Below, piece by piece: positions 55,563-63,698 of a DNA stretch of 64,000 bases (within the stretch, counting starts at the first letter, position 1; each line of letters begins with the position of its first letter). Below the pieces are notes generated by a model. That model made no database searches. It was not told the origin of the DNA and saw nothing but the letters and a program-made list of their open reading frames with translations. This DNA comes from Streptomyces sp. 150FB. Lineage in GTDB: Bacteria > Actinomycetota > Actinomycetes > Streptomycetales > Streptomycetaceae. The stretch spans positions 3,904,174 through 3,968,173 of the forward strand of contig NZ_JTHL01000001.1 of NCBI RefSeq assembly GCF_000818195.1, read 5' to 3'. A program made the translations under genes and the position numbers.

Positions 55563-57001
55563 TGGCTGATCGTTCCAAGGCCGAGGTCGTCCTTCGCCTC
55601 TTTGGGGTAAACCTCGAACAGCAGGGCCGCGGTTTCTACATCTCGCTTGAGATGCTCGCGATCGCCCGCGGCGTCTACCTAGCACATCAGGAGGACCCGG
55701 AGCAGTTCGCAGGGCTCCTGGACAACGGAGCCGGCACGGCTTACAAGAGAACCTCGCACGACCTGGCCCGGCGAATCGCGACCAAGACCCGCATAGTCGA
55801 GGGCGATGAAGAACTCGGCAAGGCCGTCGAGCTGGACTCTCCCGAGACGATGGAAACGCTCCACGCCCTGTTCTCTTCGCTGTTGGTTGAGATCCCAGGG
55901 CGGCGTAGCCAGCCCAGCTGGTTCGGCGCGCACATCTATCCGTTCGTCGGTGAGCTCATCCACTACGACGCAGTCGAACGACGAGTCAAGCAGATCGATG
56001 CCAAGAAGAGCGCTAAGAAGCGCAAGCAGGCCACCAAAGTCGATGTCGGCATCAACGCTCCTACTATCGAGCGCTACCTCTTCCGCGATGGTGGGAGTTG
56101 GGCCTACAAGGCCCTTCGTGCCGACTTCGATCCTGACCGCAAGGACGCGACCCGGCAGGGCCTGAGCGACCTCGTGCAGGACAGCGAAACGCCGCTGGGC
56201 AATCTCGCCAAGGCCCTCAGCGCGCACGACTTCGACTACGACGAAGCTCCCGTGGAGGGCTCAGACACAGGAATCGAGCTGTATGAGGAGCTCAGCCCCT
56301 GGCCTGATCTGTTGAGGGAGGGGACCTGCAACATCGTCAGTCGGATCGCTACGGTCCCGAGGGCCAAGCGCACGGAGAGCCTCATGCACTGGGTCCCCTA
56401 CTGTTTGGCACGCCATCAGCTCCACCTCGCACGCACCAAGCTCGGTGCCACCAACCGTGAGTCGATCCTGTTGGACTTCGGCAACGAGGCAACCCCGCTG
56501 CGCAGGGAATCGCAGAAGAACCTCGCTGGCTTCCGCAACGACATCGTCAAAGCGATCAACGTCCAGGCCCAGGTAATGATCGGCGAAGCCGAAGGCGACG
56601 AGAGTAAAAGACGCCGCTACGAGAGATTCATGAAGGAAGGCGGCACCGCGGTCGCCTCACCCCGAGCGTTCTTCAGCGAGACCCTCGCCGCTGTCGGAGC
56701 CTTGAACGCGACGGCCGGGCGACGACACTTCACCATGAAGCCCCCGATGCTCGAGGCTCTGGTCTCTGCCACCGTCGCTCAGGAAGCGGAGATGGAGTTC
56801 GACAAGTTCTGCACGCTGCTGTACGAGAGGTATGGGCTTGTGATGGAGGACAAGGTCGCGGCAACGAGCCCGTTGGCCTACGAGGTCGACCCATCGGTCC
56901 TTGACCACAACGGCAAGGCGTTCCGGGAGAAACTCGCCGCTATTGGTCTGCTCACTCAATATTCAGATGCAACCAGCATGGTTCGAGGGGAGCCCCGGTG
57001 A
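55562..57001 (+). CDS. DptG/DndG-like subunit of unknown function
   Basis: A 479-residue protein with no recognised catalytic motif. It is mostly helical, with a basic segment (KKSAKKRKQATK) near residue 155. Size and place between the F-like ATPase and the H-like translocase match DptG. The ATG start overlaps the previous stop (TAATG), and its own stop overlaps the next start (GTGA), so all three are translationally coupled. It probably bridges the other two subunits. Confidence 0.65.
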   Translation: MADRSKAEVVLRLFGVNLEQQGRGFYISLEMLAIARGVYLAHQEDPEQFAGLLDNGAGTAYKRTSHDLARRIATKTRIVEGDEELGKAVELDSPETMETLHALFSSLLVEIPGRRSQPSWFGAHIYPFVGELIHYDAVERRVKQIDAKKSAKKRKQATKVDVGINAPTIERYLFRDGGSWAYKALRADFDPDRKDATRQGLSDLVQDSETPLGNLAKALSAHDFDYDEAPVEGSDTGIELYEELSPWPDLLREGTCNIVSRIATVPRAKRTESLMHWVPYCLARHQLHLARTKLGATNRESILLDFGNEATPLRRESQKNLAGFRNDIVKAINVQAQVMIGEAEGDESKRRRYERFMKEGGTAVASPRAFFSETLAAVGALNATAGRRHFTMKPPMLEALVSATVAQEAEMEFDKFCTLLYERYGLVMEDKVAATSPLAYEVDPSVLDHNGKAFREKLAAIGLLTQYSDATSMVRGEPR

Positions 57002-60000
57002 CCGACAGCAGCATCCGAGCGCTCGGTCGGTTCGTCGCCGACGAAGCACTCCGCAAGGTCACTGAGGCCAACGGGGCCCGCGCCGTCCTACGGGTCAGCG
57101 GCTTCGACCGACCGACCGTGGCCGAGGCTCTCCGCCACACTGCCCGGCAGCTGTTGGGCTCGCCGGACCGTCAGGTTGTCGTCAAGGTCGGCACCTCAGA
57201 GCCAATCGAAGGTGTCCCTGCTGACTACCTGTTGGGGCCGCAGGACCAGCTGACCAAGTGGCGAAATTCGGGACAGGGCAGAGCGGTGTTGCTCTTCGAG
57301 TGGGGGCAGTCTCCGGACGCACAGGGGCTGGCAGCTATGAACGCCCTGAACGATGCCACGATCCTGGGCAACTACCGTGACCTATCCGGCGAGCGCGGGT
57401 TCGACAGATTCATGGCGGAAGCATGGCGGGAGGCGGGGGGTATCGGCACTGTTCCAGCCGCGATGGGCACCGTTCTGCTGGCGATCTGGGGTGCCGTCAC
57501 GGATGAGGAGCCCCGGTCCTTGCACCGCTGGGCAGCCTTCCTGGTCGACACTGCGCAGAAGGTCGCAGCAACTCAGGTCCGCACCCCTGACGTGGTCTAC
57601 CCGGAGATCTCTGCTGCCCTGCCGGCTCTTGATCTCTTCCCAGACCGAGGACTCTTCATCAAGCCCGCCGCGCTGCCCACCCGGATCAAGAAGAACGTCT
57701 CGGTCAGTGCCTTCAAGCAGCCCACGGGCAAGGAGATCACCGAGGACGACCTGATAGACCGCATAAGCGCGACCGAGTTCAGCGATGAGTCCCTGGACCA
57801 CGTCGGCACGGACTCCGAGACTGCCAAGGAGCTCATGCGCAGCCTCGTACTCAACCTCAATCGCAGTGGCTCCACTCCGCAGGATTCTCGTCAGTTGCGC
57901 CGCGAGCAGGACCTGACCCTCTGGCTGGAAGTCTTCGAGCAGAAGTCCAAGAAGATCGGCCTGGGCCAGCAGGTCCGTCAGGAGATCGAGAAGGCCGACG
58001 CAGATCGGGTCGACGAGTTCGACGCCATGGTGATCGAAGATGCACTCGACCTCGGAGATCAGGAAGCCGCACAGCGTTTCCTTGACGAGGCTCCTATCGG
58101 CGGGGCGGAGCCTCTGGCCGACCTGCTGTCCAAGCGGTCGCGCCGCAAAGTCGAGAAGCTTGCCTTTCCGGACTCTCAGTTCGTCCAGGACCCACTGCGT
58201 GCCCTGCTGCGCGAGCTGACCTACTTTTCCGATGAAGAGGAAGGCTCCGTCATCGTCGGGCTGGAAGGCAACCAGGAAGTTGGGCGGTGGAGCCGCTGGC
58301 TCTTTGCTTTCCTGTACGCCAACACCCTGGATGACGTCCGGGAATCCACCGGTCTTCGCCTGACTCTGGACGTCAAGAAGTGCCTGTTGGACCTGACCAA
58401 GCCGCCCCTGCCGGAGGAGGACGAGCCGTTCGATCCGAACACGGAGTGGGCCCCGCTGCGCATCCTGGTCGAGATGGACGGCGCCCAGCGACGCTTTCGC
58501 TGGGACCCTCTTGGCATCCCGGGGCAGATCGCGCTGGCGGCTCTCATACACGGCTGGCGAACTCCCCCTGGCCATACCGGTAAGTTGACCTTTGACACCT
58601 TCCTCGAGAGGTTCAATGACCCCCGGCAGTGGCAGGCCGACGAACCCTTGCCTGTTTCCGAATTGCAGTTTGCCAGTCAGCTGGAGCGCCTCAGGCTGGA
58701 GCATTTCAGCCGGTTCTGCGACGGGCTTGACGCCGGGAAGATCAACGATTACGTACGCGAGTGGGAAGGCGTGCTCCGCGAAGCTCGCACCACCCTGGTT
58801 CCCGACAACGCTCCGAACGCAGACCTCGAGGCTGTCGTCCTGACCGATGTTGTCGGGCTTGCCGACCACCGCATGATGATGCTGGCCACTCACCCGCTGA
58901 AGCTGCGCTGGCTGGCAAAGAACTACGAGGAGGCTGCTGACAGCATCAAGACCGCCCTGAACAAGGAGGGAGGTCTGAGCCTCAACCAGGAAAACGAGGA
59001 GCTCTTCTTCGACGCCATTGACCGTATCTCCCCACACGGGACACCGGCGGTCCTCGTCGGTCCCGGCGGCACGATTGCCATTCCGATGCGGGAGTCGGCC
59101 GGGCACGAGGAGTACGCACCGGTCCGCTACGGCGGAAACGAGTCCAAGGACTGGCTCTCCAGCGTCGACGAGACCGCGATCGACGAGATGGTCCGCGTCA
59201 TCACCGACTACCTGACGACCTACCCCCACAAGCTTGATGGGCTGCGCGTACTGCTTCTGGACCGCAACGGCGACCCTGTCCTGCCGATGCGCGTGGCCAA
59301 GCAGATGCGGGCCAAGAACCCTCGTCTGAAAGTTGATCTGGTTGTACTGGCTCCGCAGGCCACCCACCACGAGATCATCCAGGGTTTCGACCTGCAGTTC
59401 TCCGGTGCGGAGATGTCCGACGACAGCTTCCTGCCCGACGTCCAACTGATCCTTCAGGCATGGGAGCCCGACCAGGAAGCAGACCTGTCAGGGCTGGAGG
59501 ACACCATCGACCTCGCTCTGGCGCCGGCACTGTTCGGCACGCAGACCAGTATGAAGGAGAGCACCAAGAAGGAGTCCTTGTCGGGCTACTTCAACCCCTG
59601 GAAGCACCCAGCCTCACACAACCTGGCTCAGACCAGCGAGAACGTCGTGAGAGCGCTGTTGCCTGAGACCGCCGACGAGACTCTTGAGTCCTGGTCGACC
59701 TTGTGCGTGCGCTACGACCGCCGTTCCCCGGTCTCCCGGGAGAGTGTCGACGGCATCGACTACTTCGAGATGCAGGTGCAGTTCGACCAGCACCAGAACC
59801 TGTTCGAGACCCTGCACCGTGTGGCCCACTGGGTCGTCACTCTTGACAGCTTCATCGGCCGTGAGCAAATCGACGCCCTGCGCAACCGCCCTGACGTCAT
59901 CCTCGTCAAGCCCAGCGTCGGCAAGAACGAGTCCTACACCCTTATTGTCAGCTCGCAGACCGGTCGGCAGTTCGTCGTCCAGCGACTGTGCCGCCGCCTT

Positions 60001-62034
60001 GAGCAGATCGGTGTCGTCACCCCGCAGGACTCGGAAAGCACCGCTAAACGAATCTACGAGGTCGGCCGCAACGTGGCCCCTGGCGCCGTGCTGCGCTCCC
60101 TCGGCATTGGCACTACGGTCAACGAAGTCGTCGGCCTGGTAGCCACGCGCTTTGTCATCGACCAGCAGTTTCCCGTCTCTAGGCAGGGCACGAGCCTGGT
60201 CACGTGGATCAGCTTCGACGAGCACCACCGCTGGTTCGGCCGCGGGCACAAGACCCGTGCCGACCTCGGCAGGTTTGTGCTGGCGGTCCAGGACGACGGC
60301 ACTGTTCGCCTGGATGTCCTGGTCGCCGAGTCCAAGTTCCGCCAGACCTTCGACGTCGGTTCGGCTGAGGAACAGCTCAACCGCACCACCGACCTGTGTA
60401 GGGATGCCTTCCGTTCGGACGGCGAAGCTCGCCACGACCGTCCCTTCTGGCTGGACGAGCTTGCTGCCGCGATCGCTCAGACCAGTGGAAAGACCACGCA
60501 GGCCGAAGACCTTCCAGCTCGCACCCTGATCGGTAATGACGACCACCGCCAGGTCGAGGCCAAGGTCCTTGACGCCCTACGCTCCGAGGATGTCCAGCTC
60601 GGCCACGTCACTGGCGTTGCCGTGGCTATCTCGGCAGAGGACGATCAGCCGGCACCCGCGGTCGGAAGCCTCGGCAGGCACACCCTGGTGAGGTTGAACA
60701 AACGGGAACTGCTGAACCTCATCGGCGCTCTACGCGCCAAGGAGGACCCCACCAACGCCGATCCCCTTGTTGTCTCTGGAGACCTCAGCGGGACCGTGAA
60801 GGCCGCTGACACTGCCGTCAAAACCTCCTCTGTGGGCCTTTCCGCCGAACCGCCCACTCTGGAAGAAACAACGGCATCTGCCGAGGCCGGCGGGGCGGCC
60901 GCTCTAACAGCTACGCCAGGAGCGGTACTTGCGCGTCACCCTGCTGCAGAGGCAGGTCCTGCACCTCTGAAGGCTTCCCGCGGTGGGCTCTCCGAGGAGG
61001 AGCTGGCGGCTCGATACAACAAGATCGTTGACGTTTTTGCCCGCCACAAGGTCGCGGTCACCGCACCGGAGGTCGGCAAGTGGCAGGAGGGACCCGGCTT
61101 CTATATCTTCCGGTTCATCCCCAATCCTGGGGTCACCGTGGACAAGCTGACCAACCGACGCGACGAGATCTTCCTGGCCCTGGCGCTCCCCTCCGGGTTC
61201 AGCATTCGGACCCGCAGCGACCGCGGCTCCGTGCTCTTCGAGATCCCCAAGGTCGACGACGAGAAGTACGGGGTTGACGCCAAGGCGCTGTGGCAGCGGT
61301 GCCCGGCCGATCCCGAAAGCCTCATTGCCCCACTAGGCGCCGACATCGAAGGCAACCCGGTCACCGTTGACCTGTCCTCCGCAGACTCACCACACCTGCT
61401 GGTGGCCGGCACTACCGGATCAGGAAAGTCCATCGCGCTGGACACGATCCTCAAGGGCCTGGTTCGGTACGACAAGAGCAGCCTGCGACTGCGTCTCGTT
61501 GATCCCAAGGGCACCGAACTTGTCGACTTCGAGGACGACCCGCACCTCGACGGGGTGATCGGTATGGATGCTGCTGACGCCATCAAGATTCTTGAGGAAA
61601 CCGTCGAAGAGATGGCCGTGCGCTACACGGACATGAAGGCGATCCGCACGCGCAAGCTCGTCGAGTACAACGCCAAGGTCGACAAAGCAGATCGGAAGCC
61701 CTGGATCGTCATCGTCCTGGACGAGTACGCCGATCTCACCAGCGATCCTGAAGAGAAGAAGCAGATCGAAACGCTGCTCAAGCGCCTGACGCAGAAGGCC
61801 CGCGCTGCGGGCATCCACGTCATCACAGCCACACAGCGACCGAGTGCGGACGTTATCTCTACGACCATCCGTTCCAACTTCCCTGCCCAACTCGCCCTGC
61901 GCGTCAAGACAGCGACCGACAGCCGCATCATTCTGGACGAGACTGGAGCCGAAGCTCTGGCCGGACAGGGCGACGCCTTTCTGCACACGGCTAAGAGCAC
62001 CACACGACTGCAGGTGGCCTACGACGGGAGCTGA
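56998..62034 (+). CDS. DptH/DndH-like giant FtsK/HerA-type translocase
   Basis: 1678 residues from the GTG at 56998, close to the size of DptH. About 1300 N-terminal residues are of unknown fold and probably include DNA-sensing or nuclease parts. The C-terminal FtsK/HerA motor has Walker A AGTTGSGKS (~1470-1478), DPKGTELVDF, Walker B IVIVLDEYADL (Asp/Glu ~1575-1576), and ATQRPSADVI-type sensor sequence. It probably translocates on DNA and directs cleavage of unmodified DNA. A Ser/Thr/Ala-rich linker at ~1270-1330 separates the two parts. A minus-strand open frame of 687 codons within it is a codon-bias artefact. Confidence 0.75.
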   Translation: MTDSSIRALGRFVADEALRKVTEANGARAVLRVSGFDRPTVAEALRHTARQLLGSPDRQVVVKVGTSEPIEGVPADYLLGPQDQLTKWRNSGQGRAVLLFEWGQSPDAQGLAAMNALNDATILGNYRDLSGERGFDRFMAEAWREAGGIGTVPAAMGTVLLAIWGAVTDEEPRSLHRWAAFLVDTAQKVAATQVRTPDVVYPEISAALPALDLFPDRGLFIKPAALPTRIKKNVSVSAFKQPTGKEITEDDLIDRISATEFSDESLDHVGTDSETAKELMRSLVLNLNRSGSTPQDSRQLRREQDLTLWLEVFEQKSKKIGLGQQVRQEIEKADADRVDEFDAMVIEDALDLGDQEAAQRFLDEAPIGGAEPLADLLSKRSRRKVEKLAFPDSQFVQDPLRALLRELTYFSDEEEGSVIVGLEGNQEVGRWSRWLFAFLYANTLDDVRESTGLRLTLDVKKCLLDLTKPPLPEEDEPFDPNTEWAPLRILVEMDGAQRRFRWDPLGIPGQIALAALIHGWRTPPGHTGKLTFDTFLERFNDPRQWQADEPLPVSELQFASQLERLRLEHFSRFCDGLDAGKINDYVREWEGVLREARTTLVPDNAPNADLEAVVLTDVVGLADHRMMMLATHPLKLRWLAKNYEEAADSIKTALNKEGGLSLNQENEELFFDAIDRISPHGTPAVLVGPGGTIAIPMRESAGHEEYAPVRYGGNESKDWLSSVDETAIDEMVRVITDYLTTYPHKLDGLRVLLLDRNGDPVLPMRVAKQMRAKNPRLKVDLVVLAPQATHHEIIQGFDLQFSGAEMSDDSFLPDVQLILQAWEPDQEADLSGLEDTIDLALAPALFGTQTSMKESTKKESLSGYFNPWKHPASHNLAQTSENVVRALLPETADETLESWSTLCVRYDRRSPVSRESVDGIDYFEMQVQFDQHQNLFETLHRVAHWVVTLDSFIGREQIDALRNRPDVILVKPSVGKNESYTLIVSSQTGRQFVVQRLCRRLEQIGVVTPQDSESTAKRIYEVGRNVAPGAVLRSLGIGTTVNEVVGLVATRFVIDQQFPVSRQGTSLVTWISFDEHHRWFGRGHKTRADLGRFVLAVQDDGTVRLDVLVAESKFRQTFDVGSAEEQLNRTTDLCRDAFRSDGEARHDRPFWLDELAAAIAQTSGKTTQAEDLPARTLIGNDDHRQVEAKVLDALRSEDVQLGHVTGVAVAISAEDDQPAPAVGSLGRHTLVRLNKRELLNLIGALRAKEDPTNADPLVVSGDLSGTVKAADTAVKTSSVGLSAEPPTLEETTASAEAGGAAALTATPGAVLARHPAAEAGPAPLKASRGGLSEEELAARYNKIVDVFARHKVAVTAPEVGKWQEGPGFYIFRFIPNPGVTVDKLTNRRDEIFLALALPSGFSIRTRSDRGSVLFEIPKVDDEKYGVDAKALWQRCPADPESLIAPLGADIEGNPVTVDLSSADSPHLLVAGTTGSGKSIALDTILKGLVRYDKSSLRLRLVDPKGTELVDFEDDPHLDGVIGMDAADAIKILEETVEEMAVRYTDMKAIRTRKLVEYNAKVDKADRKPWIVIVLDEYADLTSDPEEKKQIETLLKRLTQKARAAGIHVITATQRPSADVISTTIRSNFPAQLALRVKTATDSRIILDETGAEALAGQGDAFLHTAKSTTRLQVAYDGS

Positions 62035-62155
62035 CCAGGTCCCGCCATATTTGATCAACTCCATCTCGCAGAGGCCAAGAAGGCCACCCGGGTACGAGCT
62101 CTTCTCGCTGAACCCGGCGGAGTTCAGCTGACCACTGTCGCCAGCGACGCGACGG

Positions 62156-62659
62156 TCAGGAGGTCTTTTTCGGATGCTTCGAGACTTGGACTTTCTGTCG
62201 CCGAGCTGCCACTGCCTTGATGACAGTGGCAGCACACGCCTCTGGTTCGAGGTGTTCCCAGAAACGGAGCACCAGCCAGCCAGCCTCCGCGAGGCGGTCG
62301 TCTGTGTCCCGGTCGCGCTGGATGTTCCGGCCGATCTTTTCTTCCCAGTACGGCTGGTTCGTCTTGGGCATCACGAAGTGCTCCTGGCAGCCGTGCCAGA
62401 AACAGCCGTCGATGAAGACTGCGACTTTCACAGGGCGGAAGACCATGTCGGCTGTTCGGCGCATCTTCGGGAGCGGCTTTGCCGCTACCCGGTAGCGCAG
62501 TCCAGCGGCGTGGACAAGAGAGCGGAGGAGCAGCTCGGGCGCGGTATCACGACTCCGGTTGCCAACCATGCTCCGCCGGGTCGCGGCCGACGACGCCCAC
62601 GACCCCTCCGGCGGTGTCCACTGCTCGGTCGGCGCTTCTGGTAGTTCTTGCTCGCTCAT
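62156..62659 (-). CDS. vsr: Vsr-type very-short-patch-repair endonuclease
   Basis: A 167-residue protein with the Vsr pattern: MVGNRSRDTAPELLLRSLVH, GLRYRVAAKPLP, ADMVF (catalytic Asp), FIDGCFWHGC (His) and NIQRDRDTDDRL. It nicks DNA at T:G mismatches created when 5-methylcytosine deaminates, so it protects the sites of the neighbouring methyltransferase. Some Vsr proteins also work in anti-phage systems. The start ATG at 62659 overlaps the stop of the ORF upstream (ATGA). The stop lies about 120 bp from the converging dptH-like gene. Confidence 0.9.
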   Translation of the reverse strand: MSEQELPEAPTEQWTPPEGSWASSAATRRSMVGNRSRDTAPELLLRSLVHAAGLRYRVAAKPLPKMRRTADMVFRPVKVAVFIDGCFWHGCQEHFVMPKTNQPYWEEKIGRNIQRDRDTDDRLAEAGWLVLRFWEHLEPEACAATVIKAVAARRQKVQVSKHPKKTS

Positions 62660-62862
62660 ATCTCCAGCAGCTCAGAGAGAGCTTCCTCCGGGGCGTCCCA
62701 CCTGGCGAGGACCCGTTCCTGTCCGTCCAGCTCTATTCTCGGCGCTTTCCTGTGGCGAGGGCGGACGGTCGCAAACCTCGCACCCGCGGACCCCACGCGG
62801 CCGCGCACCGACGATCCCCGACCGCTGCAACGGGAGTGGCCTCGCGGCAGCGGGATCTCCAC
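62656..62862 (-). CDS. Small unknown ORF coupled to vsr
   Basis: 68 residues from a GTG at 62862 that directly follows the TGA of the AbrB-like gene; its own stop overlaps the vsr start. The N-terminal half is Arg/Gly-rich, and the C-terminal part reads PRIELDGQERVLARWDAPE. The exact coupling on both sides supports a real gene. No family is recognised. Confidence 0.55.
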   Translation of the reverse strand: MEIPLPRGHSRCSGRGSSVRGRVGSAGARFATVRPRHRKAPRIELDGQERVLARWDAPEEALSELLEI

Positions 62863-63114
62863 TCACAGAGTCCCGTCCTGCAGTAGTGCCTTGAAGGCGT
62901 CTACCTCTCGCTGCAGCACGATGCGCCCGTCGCCATCGCTGAACGCCAGGATCCGGCCGCCTGCATCCAGGGCCGCCTCCGCGAGGAGCCCCAGCGGCAG
63001 GGACACACGGCCGTCGTCATCGATCTGAAGTTCTGCTGGTTCGCGTATCAAGGTTAACGGACATAGCGCAGACCCCGGTCCAGGGAGGGTCAGGGGCTGA
63101 CAAGATTGTTCCAT
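62863..63114 (-). CDS. AbrB/MazE-like swapped-hairpin DNA-binding protein
   Basis: Up to 83 residues. ELQIDDDGRVSLPLGLLAEAALDAGG...DGDGRIVLQRE matches the AbrB/MazE/SpoVT beta-hairpin DNA-binding fold. The start is uncertain: the ATG at 63114 has no ribosome-binding site, and a TTG at 63051 would give 62 residues and coincide with TATCAAGGTTAAC at 63046-63058. It heads the operon AbrB-like, small ORF, vsr. It may control the defence module or act as an antitoxin; no toxin partner is evident. Confidence 0.72.
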   Translation of the reverse strand: MEQSCQPLTLPGPGSALCPLTLIREPAELQIDDDGRVSLPLGLLAEAALDAGGRILAFSDGDGRIVLQREVDAFKALLQDGTL

Positions 63115-63378
63115 GCGCCGTATGTCGCGTGGTCGCCTGCTGCAGAATGCTGGGCCAGCTTCGCGTGGCTCAGCCGAATGTCGAACTCCTCGCCTCGTCG
63201 GCCTCCGTGGACGGCGCGAAACGCGGACTCAGCAGCCGTTGCCTGAGGTCTCGCTGGGAGCCATCTGGGAGCCAACCCGCTCCCCAAGCCCCTTCGAGAC
63301 CACCCGAGACCACGACAGACCGACGCTCTGACCAGGGCAAACGCCATCCGCACTGGCTAGATCAGTAACCGACCCTCA
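63115..63378. other. Right end of the element
   Basis: No gene is supported. A near copy of the arm repeat, containing TGGGAGCC twice, lies at 63255-63274, 105 bp inside the right att site. Confidence 0.45.
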
Positions 63379-63423
63379 TTCGGGACGAAGAGGTCGTGGG
63401 TTCAAATCCCGCCACCCCGACAG
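63379..63423 (+). other. attR: right copy of the 45-bp integration repeat
   Basis: An exact copy of 23416-23460. The tRNA 5' half is absent here (ACCCTCA precedes it instead), so this is the recombined end. It is followed by sequence that resembles the left end of another element. Confidence 0.93.
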
Positions 63424-63434
63424 AGAAGTACCAG

Positions 63435-63473
63435 CTCAGGGGCTTGATCCACTTAGTGGATCAAGCCCCTGAG
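63435..63473 (+). terminator. Hairpin after attR
   Basis: Perfect 18-bp stem (63435-63452 with 63456-63473), 3-nt loop, then TCGTTTT. It occupies the same place as the tRNA terminator does at the left att copy, but its sequence is different. Confidence 0.85.
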
Positions 63474-63476
63474 TCG

Positions 63477-63500
63477 TTTTGGGAGCCATTTGGGAGCCGA
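63477..63500. repeat. 24-bp repeat, second copy
   Basis: Identical to 23527-23550. On the minus strand it abuts the truncated integrase fragment. Confidence 0.7.
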
Positions 63501-63655
63501 GACCTCCGCACGGCGTGCGACGTCGAACAGCTTCACTCCCTGGTGGTCACCGGTGCCCGCTGCACGGCTGTCCACGGAAGACGTAGACCTTGCCGTGACA
63601 GGGGCACCGTGTCGATTTCGTCCGAGTTATACGGTTAGCAGCCAGAGCGGTCAAC
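63501..63655 (-). pseudogene. Frameshifted fragment of a tRNA-Pro integrase gene
   Basis: The minus strand encodes HWLTALAANRITRTKS...CPCHGKVYVFRGQ and then, after a frameshift, HQGVKLFDVARRAEVS. Both match the element's integrase (DWLSALVANHVARTK..CPCHGKTYVFQGQ and HQGAKLIDVARRAEVS, nt ~26860-27015). The match stops within the LacI-type HTH, exactly at the 24-bp repeat. The rest of the gene is missing. It is the relic of a second related element. Confidence 0.8.
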
Positions 63656-63684
63656 CAGTGGGCCCCGCAGCCTCCCTCGCCGGC

Positions 63685-63690
63685 TACACT
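63685..63690 (+). promoter_or_regulatory. Possible -10 box for the next methyltransferase
   Basis: TACACT lies 9 nt before the ATG at 63699, suggesting a very short or absent leader. No clear -35 box. Confidence 0.35.
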
Positions 63691-63698
63691 TCAACCCC

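Noticed and set aside
57382-59445. 687-codon open frame on the minus strand inside the dptH-like gene
   Set aside because: The plus-strand frame is longer, coupled to its neighbours and has FtsK motifs; the antisense frame has none.
52177-62659. Assignment to BREX or DISARM
   Set aside because: No PglZ, Lon-like, DUF1998, PLD or SNF2 helicase gene is present; the three-gene core fits DptFGH better.
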